Assembly: GCA_008973525.1 (NCBI GenBank)
Contig: WACJ01000075.1
Coordinates: 434,001-498,000 of the forward strand
Origin: Stenopsyche tienmushanensis
Lineage: Eukaryota; Arthropoda; Insecta; Trichoptera; Stenopsychidae
DNA length: 64,000 nucleotides
Reading direction: 5' to 3'
Part shown: piece by piece, positions 31,681 through 45,200 of the stretch
How positions within the stretch are numbered: the stretch's first letter is position 1
How the letters are laid out: the number at the start of each line of letters is the position of its first letter
The notes under the pieces: generated by a model
What the model saw: the letters and a program-made list of their open reading frames with translations, nothing else
Told to the model about the DNA's origin: nothing
Database searches by the model: none
Translations under genes and position numbers: made by a program

Positions 31681-32738
31681 TATATACTTGGGTCTTTTTT
31701 ATGCGGATCTTTTTTGTGCGATTTTGAAGTTATGCGGTTTTCATAAATAATGGAACCTATTCCGCATTTTTCTATAGAGGACAAAGCTTTTTTTATGCGA
31801 ATGCGCATTAAAAAAATCTAAAATTAACAGTAGTGCAGGTTACAACCGTTATAATGTGAGTATGTATAGGTTGATGAGCGAACGGAATTGTTTTTAAATC
31901 TGGCAACTCTTCTCAAAAGCTTGAGAATTGCATGTTTCCATATCACAAACTGCGTAAAAAATTATTGATCAAATTGTCTCAAAACTTAGATTAGTGAGCT
32001 AGTTTAAAATCATAATAATTTTAGATGCTATATTTGTATGTCCGCCACTTATTATTCGTACAAATCCACTTATCTGTCAGGGCCTTCGCAGCGTGTATGA
32101 AACTTGTATTTAAATAAATAAACACTGTCGATAGCACACAATTTTCAGTAATTTCTTCAAGTAAACATGAATAATACTCATGAAATACACTTGAAATCGA
32201 TTTATTATAACATTCACATATCATTGTTAGTTGATAAATTTGGGTTAACGATTTATACAATCACACGATGTACACAAGATACTCTCTCCGTCTTTGTTTC
32301 TCTCTAAACTTAGATAATCTCAGCGTGTAAGACTGCTCTTTCTGAATCACTGGAATTTGGACACAACATTGTGTCTTACCTCTTTAAAGGGTTTAATCAG
32401 CGATTATATTAAAAAAAAAACGATTTCAACACAGAAAGATGACAAAATAAATGTATGCTGATAACGATAATTTGTACGATTATTGAGTTAAATATATTTT
32501 AATAAAGAAATTCTAAGATAAACATGTAATGTTTTTATTTATATGAAATTTTTATAAACTTTTTTTATGCGATTTTTGGTACATTCTATTAAACTAATTT
32601 GAAGTTATGCGGTTTTTAAAACAAATGGAACCTATCACTCAGTTTTATATGTAGTTCAAGTCTTTTTTTATGTGATTTTTTTACATGCGAATCCCCGTGG
32701 AACGTATCTATCGCATTAAAACAGACCCAAGTGTATAT
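31681..32738. mobile_element. Composite MITE (family M with nested RA), copy M1
   Basis: Termini TATACTTGGGTCT (about 31684) and AGACCCAAGTGTATA (about 32722-32736) are inverted repeats flanked by TA-rich ends, as in Tc1/mariner-type MITEs. Sub-terminal words GAAGTTATGCGG, TGGAACCTAT and AACGTATCTATCGCATTAAA appear on both sides. A basic version of the family (39508-39640) is only about 130 bp; here the middle is about 0.9 kb and holds an RA family copy. No coding capacity. Confidence 0.72.
31985..32360 (-). repeat. RA family copy 2, nested in M1
   Basis: The reverse complement follows the RA family: CTGCTCTTTCTGAATCACTGG (as complement of the AGAGCAC end), AAATTTATCAACTAA, TGTGCTATCGACAGTGTT, and the GTGAGCTAA end. 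The terminal TTAA is decayed. Confidence 0.65.
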
Positions 32739-33139
32739 GACATTAAAATTTTATCCATGTTCAGTTAAATATCAGACAATCGCACTTTTTCGTATGAATT
32801 TCAATGTAAATCTTTTTATATTAGAATATATTCTACAACCATCATAATTGGCACTCATTTTTTTCTAAATATCCAAACATTGATGTCCTAGTATGAAATA
32901 CTTTTTTGTGGCAGTTTTAATTTCATGCCTTGGATTACAAACGAATATCGACCTTAAGACCTGACCGAATCCTCGCTATCTCAATGTCACTCACCGCTCC
33001 AAAATATTGGTTAATCGATTCGTCTTGTTCAAATGCCAAAAAATGTTAAACTCATCCCGTTGCGACGCTATAATTAAAACGCTAATTTTATTTGCATTAA
33101 ATTACAGTAGGCAGGGACCGAAATTTAAACCGAAACGTT

Positions 33140-33330
33140 ACGGACATTAATAACGAGTATCTAAACGTGAATAATTGTACATACCGACATTAAAATAAAA
33201 TATACAGAGCTGTTTTTTTGTCTACAAGTAGTTTTCGTTCATTATTGTTAAATAAACGTCGTCTGCTTTCGATACAAGGTGGCTAGGGTTTCGATAAACA
33301 TGGCTAAAGTTGTAACGCAGGAATTTGATT
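33140..33330 (+). repeat. Dispersed repeat family P, copy 1
   Basis: The reverse complement matches 56965-57155 at roughly 75% identity, sharing ACGTTTATTTAACAATAAT, CTTGTAGACAAAAAA and ACCACCTT/AGCCACCTT type blocks. No coding potential; probably an old MITE. Confidence 0.6.
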
Positions 33331-33334
33331 GAAG

Positions 33335-35345
33335 TATTGCAACATTCAAAGCATTGCAATATTTATTATAAGCAGCCACTACAATATTTCAGTGCTATAA
33401 ATGTCAGGAACAACCTCATTGTGGTAGACTGCCTTTTTGTTTACTTACAGTAATCAAAACATCAAATTTAGAAAGAATTAGCTTTGTAGAAATAATTACA
33501 CAAATAATGTCGCTGTCTCCCGTACTAGTATATTATGTGCCATTATAAGTTTTATTGAACACTCATCGTAATTGGAGCGAATTAATTCAACGTGTATTGA
33601 CCTAAGTGTTCTTGAAGAATCGATAGTGGGGTAATAGAGGCACCCCAGTCGTTAAGTCGACGGTTAATTGACTTCATATTACACGTCTATGCATATTAGC
33701 ACATGCTCAGATGGCTCATATGGCTTTATTCATGATGATCGAATATTTTGAAATTGATGATTGATGTGTGATAAATCCAAGCATTGTGATGTTTATAAAT
33801 TCGTGCAAGAGTTACAGGCGTGCGTTGAAAGCCGATTGATAAATTTTTAGGCCTTCCGATAAAATAATGATATGAATGATAACATCATGCGATTAATCAA
33901 TTATTCAGTGTTCTCCCGCAGGAAGGACATTAATATATTTTATCGAGACTTGCATAGATTAATACAATCAGATTGTATCGTTTTTGTGTGCTTTAGTAGT
34001 AATTTTCAGCGTAATACGCACACGAGAACATCGTACGCATCGAACACCGGGGGGGAAAAGTATTAATCTTATTAACCCCCCTTTACTATTGTATTTATAT
34101 TAATATTTCGCGTGCAAATCCCTAAGCTTCTCAGACATGCGAAAGCCGAATTGTTAATAGTTCTCGAAAGAAGTGATAAACTGAAAAAAATTGCGCAAAA
34201 TTTCTCTGAATTCGTGGTCAATTATGTAATGATGATTTTGTACTCGAGCAAAAGTTTTCTTTAATTGTAAACGATCACGTGATATATTCAAAGGTCGTTA
34301 TTATATCTCAAAGCCACTTTTCTTATCAAACAATATATATTTAAGTGAATTTATAAGTCTGTGGGTTGAAATCTTGATTCAAATTAATTGCGTACTTCTT
34401 TGTCTAATAAATTCATAAAGGGTTCCCCATTCGCCCAACCCCCTACATATGCACGATGTAATTAAATATAAATAAACACATTTCGAACCGTTCCAAAATG
34501 ATAAAATATCATTGCAAATAGACAAAAGGATTACAGGAGACGCAATTTAACAGGATAAAACATTAAGCCGACAACAAAGGGCTCGAATCATTTATTATGT
34601 CGTCCCAGTTGGGGGATCAAATTATTCATTGCAATTAAGCATTCACTATTTTCATTTTGTTATTTGTTTATTTATTTAAATTCGCGCGTTAAAATTAATG
34701 AAGCCCTCTACAAGTTCAACCTAGATGGAAATAATGTTGATGACATAGTGAGGACATTAAAATTCTAGGAAGTTTCTGGGCAGGGCTTAATTAATTTGAG
34801 AAGTGGGAGATTTAATCTCTTAGCTTAAGGGCCGGCAAACTTTAAAGTCGAATTTGGTACTCCAAGAAAAATAACGACGCTAAGATTTATGCGATCATTA
34901 TTCTACATTTTTTTCAATGCAACTTTGTACAGGAAATTTGTAATTTGCGTATCGAAAAGCATTTTTTTTAAGCAGCAGCAGTTCAAAATAGGTTATTCTT
35001 TGCACATCCCGCTATGTGCACGAAATAAGTATTATAGCAGCGACAATCCAACCTCAGTCTAATCCGGCGCCCCCTGTAGTCCGACATTCCAATATAAATA
35101 TGTACGGTAAAGCTTCGTTAATGTAAAAAATACAAAAGTGTGATTCTGGACTGAAAAGAAACAGGCATATACCTATTTCTAGACACATTGACTATGAAAG
35201 CAAAGTTGTTTTAGAAGGAGATAAAAAAAGAAGACTTTGTAGTAAGGAAATGCATTCGTTGACGGTAACAGGTATTTTTTATAACTGCTATGACCTTTGT
35301 GTTTATGACGTTAATTCTATAATATGAAAACATGTATTATCTATG
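33335..35345. other. AT-rich interval, no gene seen
   Basis: Nothing coding or repetitive that I can support. The stretch 33840-34080 is rich in TAAT/ATTA words of the homeodomain-site type, which is expected at this base composition. Confidence 0.45.
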
Positions 35346-35347
35346 TA

Positions 35348-36123
35348 CACTTGGGTCTGTTTTTATGCGATTTTGAAGTTATGCGGTTTTCAAAAATAAT
35401 GGAATCTGTCCGTTTCCACATCACGAACTGCGTAAAAAATTAATGGTCAAATTATCGCAAATTTTAACACTTAGAATAGTGAGCTAATTTAAAATCATGA
35501 TAAACTTAGATGCTATATTTGTATGTCCGCCACTTAATTAAATCGACTTATCTGTCAAGATCGTCGCAGCGTGTATGAACCTTGTATTTAAATAAATAAA
35601 CACTGTCGATAGCACACAATTTCGGTAATTTCTTTGCGTAAACATAAGCAATACATATGAAATCAATTCATTATATCGTTCATATATCATTATAATTTGG
35701 TTAACGGTCTATACAATTTCTCCGTCTCTGTTTCTCTCTAAACTCAATGTTCAAGATATTCTCCGTCTCTGTCTGTCTCTGAGTTCAACGTGTAAAAATG
35801 AATCATTAGAATTCTAACACAACATTGTGTATTACCTCTTTAAGGGCTTAACCAGGGATTACATTATTAAAAAGACGATTTCAACATAGAAGGATGCCGC
35901 GAAATATTCGAATAAATGTATGCCGCCTGATAACGATAATTTGTACGATTATCGAGTAAAATAGACTTTAAAGCAATTCTAAGATAAATATGAATTGTTT
36001 ATTATTTATATGATTTTTTATAAACTTTTTTTAATGCGATTTTTGATACATTCTATCGCAATGGTTTGAAGTTATGCGGTTTTTAAAAATAACGTATCTA
36101 TCGCATTAAAACAGACCCGAGGG
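35348..36123. mobile_element. Composite MITE (family M with nested RA), copy M2
   Basis: Left terminus CACTTGGGTCTGTTTTTATG at 35348; right terminus complement of CCCTCGGGTCTGTTTTAATG at about 36104-36123. The interior order is the same as in M1: AACTGCGTAAAAAATTA, the RA copy, ATTACCTCTTTAAGGG, AACGATTTCAAC-like block and GATAACGATAATTTGTACGA. M1 and M2 thus carry the same nested insertion at the same place. Confidence 0.75.
35460..35835 (-). repeat. RA family copy 3, nested in M2
   Basis: Begins near TTAACACTTAGAATAGTGAGC (at about 35464; RA end TTAACCC..AGTGAGC) and contains the GCGTGTATGAACCTTGTATT, CACTGTCGATAGCACACAA and TCTCCGTCTCTG blocks in the order of the RA minus strand. Confidence 0.65.
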
Positions 36124-36124
36124 T

Positions 36125-39100
36125 CTTAGCATTTTCATAATATTTCGGATTACAATTACTCCTTTCCAAAAAGTTCCAGATTACAAGAGTTTGAGAATAG
36201 TACAACAAATTCAATCAAATTAATATATAAAACTTTTATATTTTAACATTTTATATATCTTACCTAATATAATTTCTTAAATATTAGTCTCTGTAATCTT
36301 GTGGTTTTTCGGGGCAAGTATTACAATAATATGTGGTTTGATATTTTTTTCGGCTTTGTTTTTTTTTGAGATCAGACTTTGCTATCCTTTTTAAATCCTG
36401 TTCAATTCTTATAGGGATAAAAAACTTAGTAGTCTTTCTGCCATAACTGTCAAATTCGAGCTAGTGCCGAACATGCAATCCGGTTCGTGGTTGTGGACTA
36501 GTTTCAGATAAATAAATCTATTTGGAGGGGTGTCATGTTACACTTCATAAGATTATATAGAAGAGCATAGGAACTCGCTTTAGAAGAACTAGTCGTAAAT
36601 AGTTATTGCCGTGCATCGAGTTTCTGCATCAAATCATATGGTGAGTGAGAGTCACCTCTCGAGTGCACCTCTGTTGAATGGTGTTTAAAATCGACAATAC
36701 TTAGTCTGCCTGAACCTATACATTTATCATTAAATATCAATTGTATGTATAATAGATTTGTCAGACTTTATTGCTCTTTTCATTATTCTATTTTTGGTAC
36801 CATGGTATCAGATTAGTCTGGATAAGAGTCGGATACAAATGCATATTCACAGCAGCGATAGTATAATACAAATCTGATACAGAATATCAGCTAAAGTCTA
36901 ACACAATTTTGTAATTTAAGAGAAGACTCGCCATCTGTTATGCGCAAAAGACTTATCAAAAAACATCTTCCGTCAGTCAACTGTGCCTCATATTTGTTCA
37001 GACAGCTTCGAGCGTTTTTCTTATAAAGCTCTATATTTTTCGGCTTTAGACAAAGAAACAAAGCAGTATAAATTTGCAAAGCGTTCTTGAATATTTAATG
37101 CCTCTCCCAGTAAGTCGTACAAATGCTATAACGACACCTGCTATGGATGATTTTAAGATTTGCTACATTGGTGTATTTTTTTCTATTATTGTGCCAATAA
37201 ATCCAGCAGCGTTTTTAATATCGATGAAAATCTATTGAAATCCTTAAAATCTTCATCGAATTTAGATATGATTCTAAAAATGATCCAATGGCCATTATAA
37301 CAAAGCTATTTGAATTATCAAAATATTAATGTATATATTTATTTAATCATCTTGGTATGATGGCACCATCATAAGCACCATATTAATATACACATTGTAT
37401 TGTGTAAAATAATACAGTGGGAAATTGTACTGAAGCATATTGGTACACCAATCGATATTTTCGGGTCCGACGCATCGAAAGTCGTGTTTGTTTACAATCT
37501 ATTATACACGATATTGATCCTGAGGTTCTTCGTCCCAGAAGACCAGCAGCCTTAATCCCGGCACGCCAAAACAGAACAGCAACGTTTTGAAATTGGGGCA
37601 TGAAGACGTCGCTCTATTCGACGAAAGTGACGAGACTCACGGATTTCGACGTGAGCTCTCAAAATGGACGAAAGTATGCGAATTTCATTAAACTTTACAG
37701 CGGTTGCTCGGCTTTATGTGCCATTAAGGTCAAAGGCCAGGTTTACGATTTGGTTCAAGTATTTTTTTAAGTGCCGACGTATTTCCGCCTGCAATAAAGT
37801 ATCACGCTGCGCTGTTTTCTTGGCGGGATGAAATGCAGTAAATGCATCAAAATTGCCTACGTAAATCCATATTATCGCATTTGCCCCTTTTGTCTGAGGA
37901 TCCAATTTAAAGCCCATATTCGGTATATGAGCCGAGATCTATTTTATTCCGAGACGAAATTTTACGGCGGGGTCGTTAAAAATAACGACGAGCCTGATGC
38001 GATCGATGCCGCAAAATAAATTCATAGAACGCCGTCAATTACGCAGACGTTTCGTGATTTCGGACGTGGACGGAATTGCGATTGTTATTATCCAGTGACC
38101 AAATTAAAATGGAGCACGAATGTGACGTTTACGATCGGACGTTATTGCACGCTTATCCAGACTTGTTGCAATGTGACACATAATTTCGGATTGTCCCTTA
38201 CGATTATATCGTGACCTACATTCTTCTATATCTTTTATATAATGGCAATTCTAAATAAAAAAGCAAGTAAATAACGTACGTTTATTATGACATTTACATC
38301 TGTCAAATGACGCGTCACACAGTGCTGCCAACGTAAACTCTGTTACGGAAGCACAGGGAGAAATGGTGAATAAATAAGCAATTGAAAATATTAATTAATT
38401 CTCTGTGGGCCTAGGTGAGTAATATATAAGTAAATTGAAGCCTTTGCCACTTAAGAGCTGAACTATATTGACAGTCATTAGTTTAACCACTCGTAATAGT
38501 GAATTTGAATAATTTAGGCGTTCAAATAGACACGTGTACCCGCGCGTTTATGGACGTGACTCGGTTTACGTTAATAATCGTAATTGCCCGATGATGTACT
38601 CTGTCAAGAGCCAACTTCGAAGAGCTTTTCAAAAATTCAGATGAAGTAAGTTGGTCCCCTTTTTGAATATTTAATGAACAAAATGTTCAAGCTCTCTTCC
38701 AAAGATGAATGTAAGAGCATATTTTTAAGCGACAGTGAAGACACCTTTTAGAATACAAATTTAACTATTAAATTTTTGAGCTATTTTAAAATCGCAAAAA
38801 TCTGTATGCATACGAAAAATATCGCCAATTTGATGAAAGGGGGACTTACATTTTTATATCCTCTTAAATTGAATCGTTTCAGTAACTATGCCGATTTTTC
38901 AGGACAAAAATGTCTTCTCCAGCTTTCTGAATAAAAAGCTTGTTTATAACAATGAAAATACAACGTAAGGGCAATGAATATTTTTCATGTCACAAATGCT
39001 ATATTTGTAAGGTTCTTATGTATGTCCTCTACATTTTATGGGACACACTTGGAACTAACGTTAATGCTGTATAATAAGATATTTATCCTGGTTTATTATG

Positions 39101-39500
39101 TTTTGAAAATGTCCTAATTGGGAATATACAATTATTTAACATTTTATAGTCTTATGATATTTTGAAATGTTTTTTTTTTAAATTTTAAATTTGATCGCAA
39201 AGTTGTGAAAATATTGGAAGGGCTCATCTTATGACATAACTGTTACGTAGTTTGCCCGTTACTAACGTTAAAAACACAATAAACGCTATAGAAAAAATAT
39301 ATATAGAAGTAGATATTATAGGAGGGTTGCCTGTATTTTTAAAAGCATAAATCCCGAACAGCTAAAAAGCACTGGGTCAATTTTGGTCAAACGCTCACTG
39401 TATATTTTTTTTTCAAAATTCACGAAGGTTTTTGAGCTGGGATCATTTTAATTATATATTATTTTGACCAATATTTGACCAAGAAATTTTTACCTGTTTA
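36125..39500. other. No gene seen
   Basis: No transposon or repeat copy recognised. The section 37600-38230 is GC-balanced, non-repetitive and has weak frames on both strands (67 and 63 codons) with no family likeness; it is a candidate for conserved non-coding DNA. The rest is AT-rich. Confidence 0.4.
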
Positions 39501-39507
39501 AGCATTT

Positions 39508-39640
39508 AGCACTTAGGTCTCTCTTTATGCGATAGATACGTTCCACGAGAAGTCGCATAAAAAAAGACTACATCGAAAAATGAGGGATAGGTTCCATTAT
39601 TTTAGAAAATCGCATAACTTTAAATTCGCATAAAAAAGAT
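39508..39640. mobile_element. MITE family M, short form (M3)
   Basis: CACTTAGGTCTCTCTTTATG, then GATAGATACGTTCCACG, TCGCATAAAAAAAGACT, AGGTTCCATTATTTT and TCGCATAACTTTAAATTCGC: the complete family M word order in about 130 bp without the nested insert. The right terminus is decayed. Confidence 0.65.
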
Positions 39641-39649
39641 TTTAGGAAT

Positions 39650-42170
39650 TTTAAAAGTTGGCTTGAATTACGAGGATCATCTAGATTCTAGAAAGTTATT
39701 TTACAAGGGCTCCTGAGGTTTGAGGTTTTTTTATTTCAAATTTGGTGTACCTGGCTTGAAAGGGGGATTCTAAAGTTCATTTTGTTTGATTCCACGTGTT
39801 TATCGGCCATTTTGTTCAGTCACAGTAAATTTTTCCGATGAAGAAGTCGTCGCGCGCTCCCGCCAGCTCCTGTTCGTGCGAGATTCGCGCGGTCATCCGT
39901 TTTTTGAGTTTGCAGTGGGAGATCATCGGTGATTTTTGACGAATTTGTGCAAAAAATTGAAAAATAAGTGCGAAAGAGCCGCGTTATGATGCTTGACGAC
40001 TTTTGCGAAGAATTTACTGACATTCTTCGAAGTCTCCTGGGTGATATTATGTTGAAAAAACTTGGTTACAAGAAGTTGTGTGCGAAATGGGTGCCCTGAA
40101 TATGAACACTGGAGCACTATACTCTATTGTAATGGGGGAAGAGACATGAGTGTATCACTACACCCCAGAATCCAAAAAAGTTGGCGGCATAGGTCTTATG
40201 AAAATCAATTAAATGCAAGCATTTTTCTATCCTACGTAAATGTTGTAACCTTATTTTCTGGATGACTAAAAACTATTCTATGATATTATCATATGCTTGA
40301 ATCAAATTGTCCATTAGCTTGCCTATGTCTTAAAATGCCGATAAAGAAAGTCCTTATTCCTTTATAACATTCTTTCATATTGATCGACATCTTCATTGTT
40401 AACATCTAGACATATTGTTGAGCATATTGTACAAAAATAATAGTCAGATTTCTATTTTATTTTCTCCATTATGTTTGTATTGTTATAAAATCTTTCCAAT
40501 ATTTCTTTCCATGCGCTATTCAGTCCATATTGTGCTTACTTCGACCTATTCTTAAGTCTTGAAATATACTTGATTGCATGAAAAATGTTATACTTTTTCT
40601 GAAATATAGTCGTAGTCGAGTGATCATTAGTACAATATTGAGCGTCTACATTTTGTATCCAAGTGTTAAACTGCTATAAAATAATTCGAATAATAATATA
40701 ATATATTTTATAATAAAAATAGAAGATGCCATATGGCAAAATTGAATGTTTTCTGTTTGATTTGATTCGATTGATTCAATAAAGCAAATCGAATTTTAGA
40801 GCCATGTGGCTTGGATCCTCAGAGACGCCATTTATTTGTATTGTTTCATTGTTTTCCGTAAAAAAAAATAGAATAAGAAAGCTTATAGATATCTTTTTAA
40901 AAGTATTCAATGATCTTCATTTTAAATAATATTATTAAAGGCATTAATTGCATAAAATGAAAGAGAAAGTATTACATAATAAGATTAAGATTGTTATGGA
41001 AATGTATGTATTTTTTAACGTATAGATAGCCCTGCCCTTAAACAAATAAGATCGCCCACAATTGACACCCAGTATTCGATGTTCGCTAAAAATACCTGGT
41101 ATAGAATGGTTCAAACATATTGATTGAAACAAATAAATTCGAATAAGCTCACTTAACTTGGATACTATAAAAAGAATATGTAAGGCCAAAAGTGGCACAC
41201 GGATTTTGTTTATAAATTTCCACAGAATATGCAAATCTTCAAATCAAAACCGAGGATTTCTTTCAGATAGACGTTTATGTTTGCAGAGGATGAGTGCTCT
41301 TTCGGGTTTTACGATCCTGAAGGGTCGTTTCATATTTTTGTGACGTACTTATTGCGCACACACATTTTGATCCAGTTTCATTATGTCACCTTTATGCACA
41401 CAAGTCTCGAAACAATCAAGCACATTTATCTCGATCGTGATACGGATAGATTTGTAGATAAATGGTGCTTCTGCTTTTGCCACCGGCGTGCTCTGTTAAA
41501 ACAATGGCCATTATCTTTCATCAAAGTCCCTGGCGGTTTCGATCAAATGAAATTAATTACTTCTTTCCCGGGAAATGATGGATGACAATGACCCAATATT
41601 GTATCGATTTTTCAGACATCTTGACCCTTAAGGGCGCCATCAAAGAGTGTATTTTTTACGCATGGGTAAAATTTTTCGGTTCAAAAGTTTCGCTTTTATC
41701 CGTGGATAAGATAACACATTGTTCTTTTCCGCAGTGGTCTCTAAAGAGTAGAAAGTCGTTTTGTCAATGAGTGTTTTTCTTCGACATGTAAATAAATTCT
41801 ATTCAGTTGAATACGTCGACGAAATAAAGTTGTAGAAGGTAAATAAATGTATCCTTGCGGAACGCGCTTGGGAAAATTCAGACACATCCACCACATTTTG
41901 CAGAATTTATTTTCCAACCATTGAAATGGAATATCAAGCATAGTTACTTGGAAAATAATTTGCATAGCACTTATTAAACATGATTTTTTTTTAAATAATA
42001 CCTCTACTAATTTGACATGGAAAATTGATGTGGAGGCTTTGTTGAATCTTTAAATTTCGCGGAAAACGATAATTGGCTACGTATTGTTGTTATGGAGGAA
42101 AACAACGTTTTTCCTCGAGGATGATTTTAAAAATCGTGTTTTTGTATTATATAAATACATTTTTAACGAA
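39650..42170. other. No gene seen
   Basis: A GC-richer patch at 39830-40130 and a 102-codon frame at 41277-41585 (MFAEDECSFGFYDPEGSF...) were inspected. Neither shows a known protein, and no repeat partner was found in the window. The remainder is AT-rich. Confidence 0.4.
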
Positions 42171-42171
42171 A

Positions 42172-42195
42172 AATTTCTTCTTCTCAGAAGAAATT
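42172..42195. repeat. Perfect 10-bp-arm hairpin
   Basis: AATTTCTTCT, a TCTC loop, AGAAGAAATT. A CRE-type octamer TGACGTCA follows at 42207-42214. No terminator role is expected in a eukaryote. Confidence 0.6.
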
Positions 42196-42214
42196 ATCTC
42201 CCACATTGACGTCA

Positions 42215-45200
42215 GAAAACCTTAACATAAATAGCAACCCACGTACAAGAAATACGTTTTTCATCAGTATCTCAACACAATGAATTTATTTGAACGCTTA
42301 AAAATCAAATATTATGCAACATCATATTCATCATCATTATAATGATCAACCCGCTGAAAATAACGAATAATAACATGAATTTGAATAATAAAATTTTGCT
42401 CGACTTTCGCAAATACATTATGCATAATTCAACTATCCCAATATCCAATTTATATCCAATATTCGTACAAAAACGAAATTATTCAATAGCAGCCATCATC
42501 TCAGTATATATTTTTTACTCATATATTCTCCTTTATATTGCTCTTCTTCAGCACACAAGAGACTTGTTTGTCTATTATTTTCATTGCTTGTACGTGTTTT
42601 ATTACATATAAGGATCATCCTACAATTGTGAAAATTGGGATGTTTGTCGTTTTTAGACCTCTATAAATTTGGCAGCCTCCATACTTAATGCGTCGGGTGG
42701 TAACACTTTCCAGCTCTCGTATTCAAAATCAATTGATCTAATACAGGAGATAATACATCCATTATTTTGAATCCATTTGTTTTTCATGTATGTAGTACTC
42801 AATATTTTATCTATCTAACTGGAAAAATAACGACTCATTATAATGAATATTATTTTATTCTTTTAAAATAAATCGCTATAGCAGTTTTCCACTACTTCCT
42901 GTACTTCTTCATAAAAAAGCACTATAAGATTTTTTTAAATTTCAAAATGTAATAAAACCCTAAAGCATAAGCTCGCTTTTGTGAGCTTTCCTCGACTTTC
43001 CTCCTTTGAAAACTGGTAATTATGTGGACACAAGTGTCTTAGGATTTCTGAATATTTGATCAAATATTTGAAAAAACGTTATGAATTCTCACTAAGCAAT
43101 TCCATGCTTAAATTCCTTGCTGTTTAAAAAAATGTTAGGTGCATTTTCTCGTGATATCAAACAGCTCGCCACTTGTCGAAGGTTTCCTGTTAAACTGAAA
43201 TCGAAAATGGAAGTATTTTTTTTTATTTTTAATAAGTGTAAGCAGTTAACTAAGCTATAAAAATTTAAAAAAAGTATAAAATTATAAATTTAGTAGAATT
43301 TTTAGTTGAACTTTTAGTTGAACTTTCATATTTTGTACCATTTTCTTGATAATTTTTACCCCAAAAAAATCATTTATTTACGCGAAAACCTTAAAATTTT
43401 AGCTTAGTTGACTAGATATATCATATTGAGAAACATCCCAAAATTTCAGTCAGATCGATCAACAACTTTTTAGGCTACAGCTGGCAAACATTTTGAAAAT
43501 GCAGTTTTGAGATAATCTCATTTAAAGTTTCAATGCGATAAAACGATCAATTTTAAGTGACTTACCGATCAATCAATGATTCCAGATGCATATAATAGAT
43601 CTTCAGCTTTCTCTAAAATTTGATTATCTTCGACTAGCTGTTGTTTTCAGGCTATACTGAGCTGCTTTTGTCTCAGAAAGACTCTTACGGTTCTACCTCG
43701 CTACCCGCGCTTCATCGGTATTTTCAGAAAAGACTTTAACAGTAGGTGCCAATAGTTATATTTAATGTATTCATCATCTTCAAAATGAAGCTATAGTCCT
43801 TATTATATATCCCAGCATCAATGTATATTAATATTTCAATGATTATTACACCAGAATGCAGGTGCGTTGGAGGCAGTCGCCTAAACTGTTGATGTTAAAA
43901 CATTAATTAGCATTTCGGGTATGGCTACCCAAGCATCTTTGAAGTAATATATCCCTGGACAATCTTTATAAATTGGTAAGAGATGCTGTTTTATCTCTTG
44001 GCCAAGAAATGGAGTCAAGTCTTCAAGCTTTGGATATTTTTAAAACAATCGTTTTTTTGCCATTTGCACCAGCTTTTGACTTCAGTCGGGTTTCCATGAT
44101 AATGTCTTTGTTATTAAATTCCTCGAACATCTGTACCTTTCGTTCTTTTACGCGCTTTTTGCTCCTGATTAAGCGCTATAACTTCGTAAATATTTCATAT
44201 TACGATTTTTCTCTTTTATAGTATACTCTCAATATGTTATACTTTCGAAATACATAATTTAAAAAAAACGATTTTTTTGAACATTGTAAAGGTTTACCCC
44301 CCCCCCCTCCTTAAGAAACACGCATTTTTTATCATTAAAAAGTAAACTATATCATAAATTGAATGATGATGTGTTGACGTTTCAACTGGTGTCAGATCCT
44401 TGTTAAACAGAGAGGAAATAAACAATTAAGCATGGCATGGCATCAATTCAAGAGCATTTTTGTTTAAGGAAAAAATGCATACATTGTCGCTAATCACATT
44501 AAAATAACGAAGGAAGATCTGTACACTTTTCTTATCCAGATATGAAATGGAAGTAGACTTTTTATTATACTTGAATATAGACGAAGAAACTATAGTTTCC
44601 TTTGGATCAGGCGCCCATAAACCATATTTAACAAAAAAAGGTCGAAAAATCTTAGCAAAAATTATTAACAAATTTAGATGTTAATTATGTGAATATAAAT
44701 ATGTTAAGCTCACGCATATATATTCATTTTATAATATCCTTTTACTAAAATCATATATTTGATTTGCAGGTTTTCAAATTCGTATCCATATGTACAAGGA
44801 ATCGAACCTGAATAGAATATTATTAATAAACAAACAAGGTCGCACAGTACATGTTCGTTTATTGGGTTTCCACACACACCTTCCCTTTGAATGAAATCTT
44901 TATTCTCCTCCATAAATAAAATATATTTCAATCTGTTTTCATACATATGAAAATAGATTCACATGAAATCCATTTCAATGGAAAATGTGATAATATTTGA
45001 ATAAGCACCTCGAGAGTGTCCGAGGCTTCCCGAATGTGCTATCGGGCTCTCGCATACAACTTATGGGCAACAATAATAGATCCCTAAAGCTGGAACATCC
45101 CGATGTGCTCTGAATACGAAGGAATAGAATGAGTGATAATCTCATAGTGGAGCCTCACTTTGACACGATGGCAATAAAGGTAGTTATTCTACACGACTGG

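Noticed and set aside
41277..41585. 102-codon plus-strand frame
   Set aside because: No family likeness, no splice or promoter context, and irregular composition.
44790..44880. tRNA B-box-like GGTTCGATTCC on the minus strand
   Set aside because: The T-stem does not pair and no A box, anticodon arm or acceptor stem can be formed around it.
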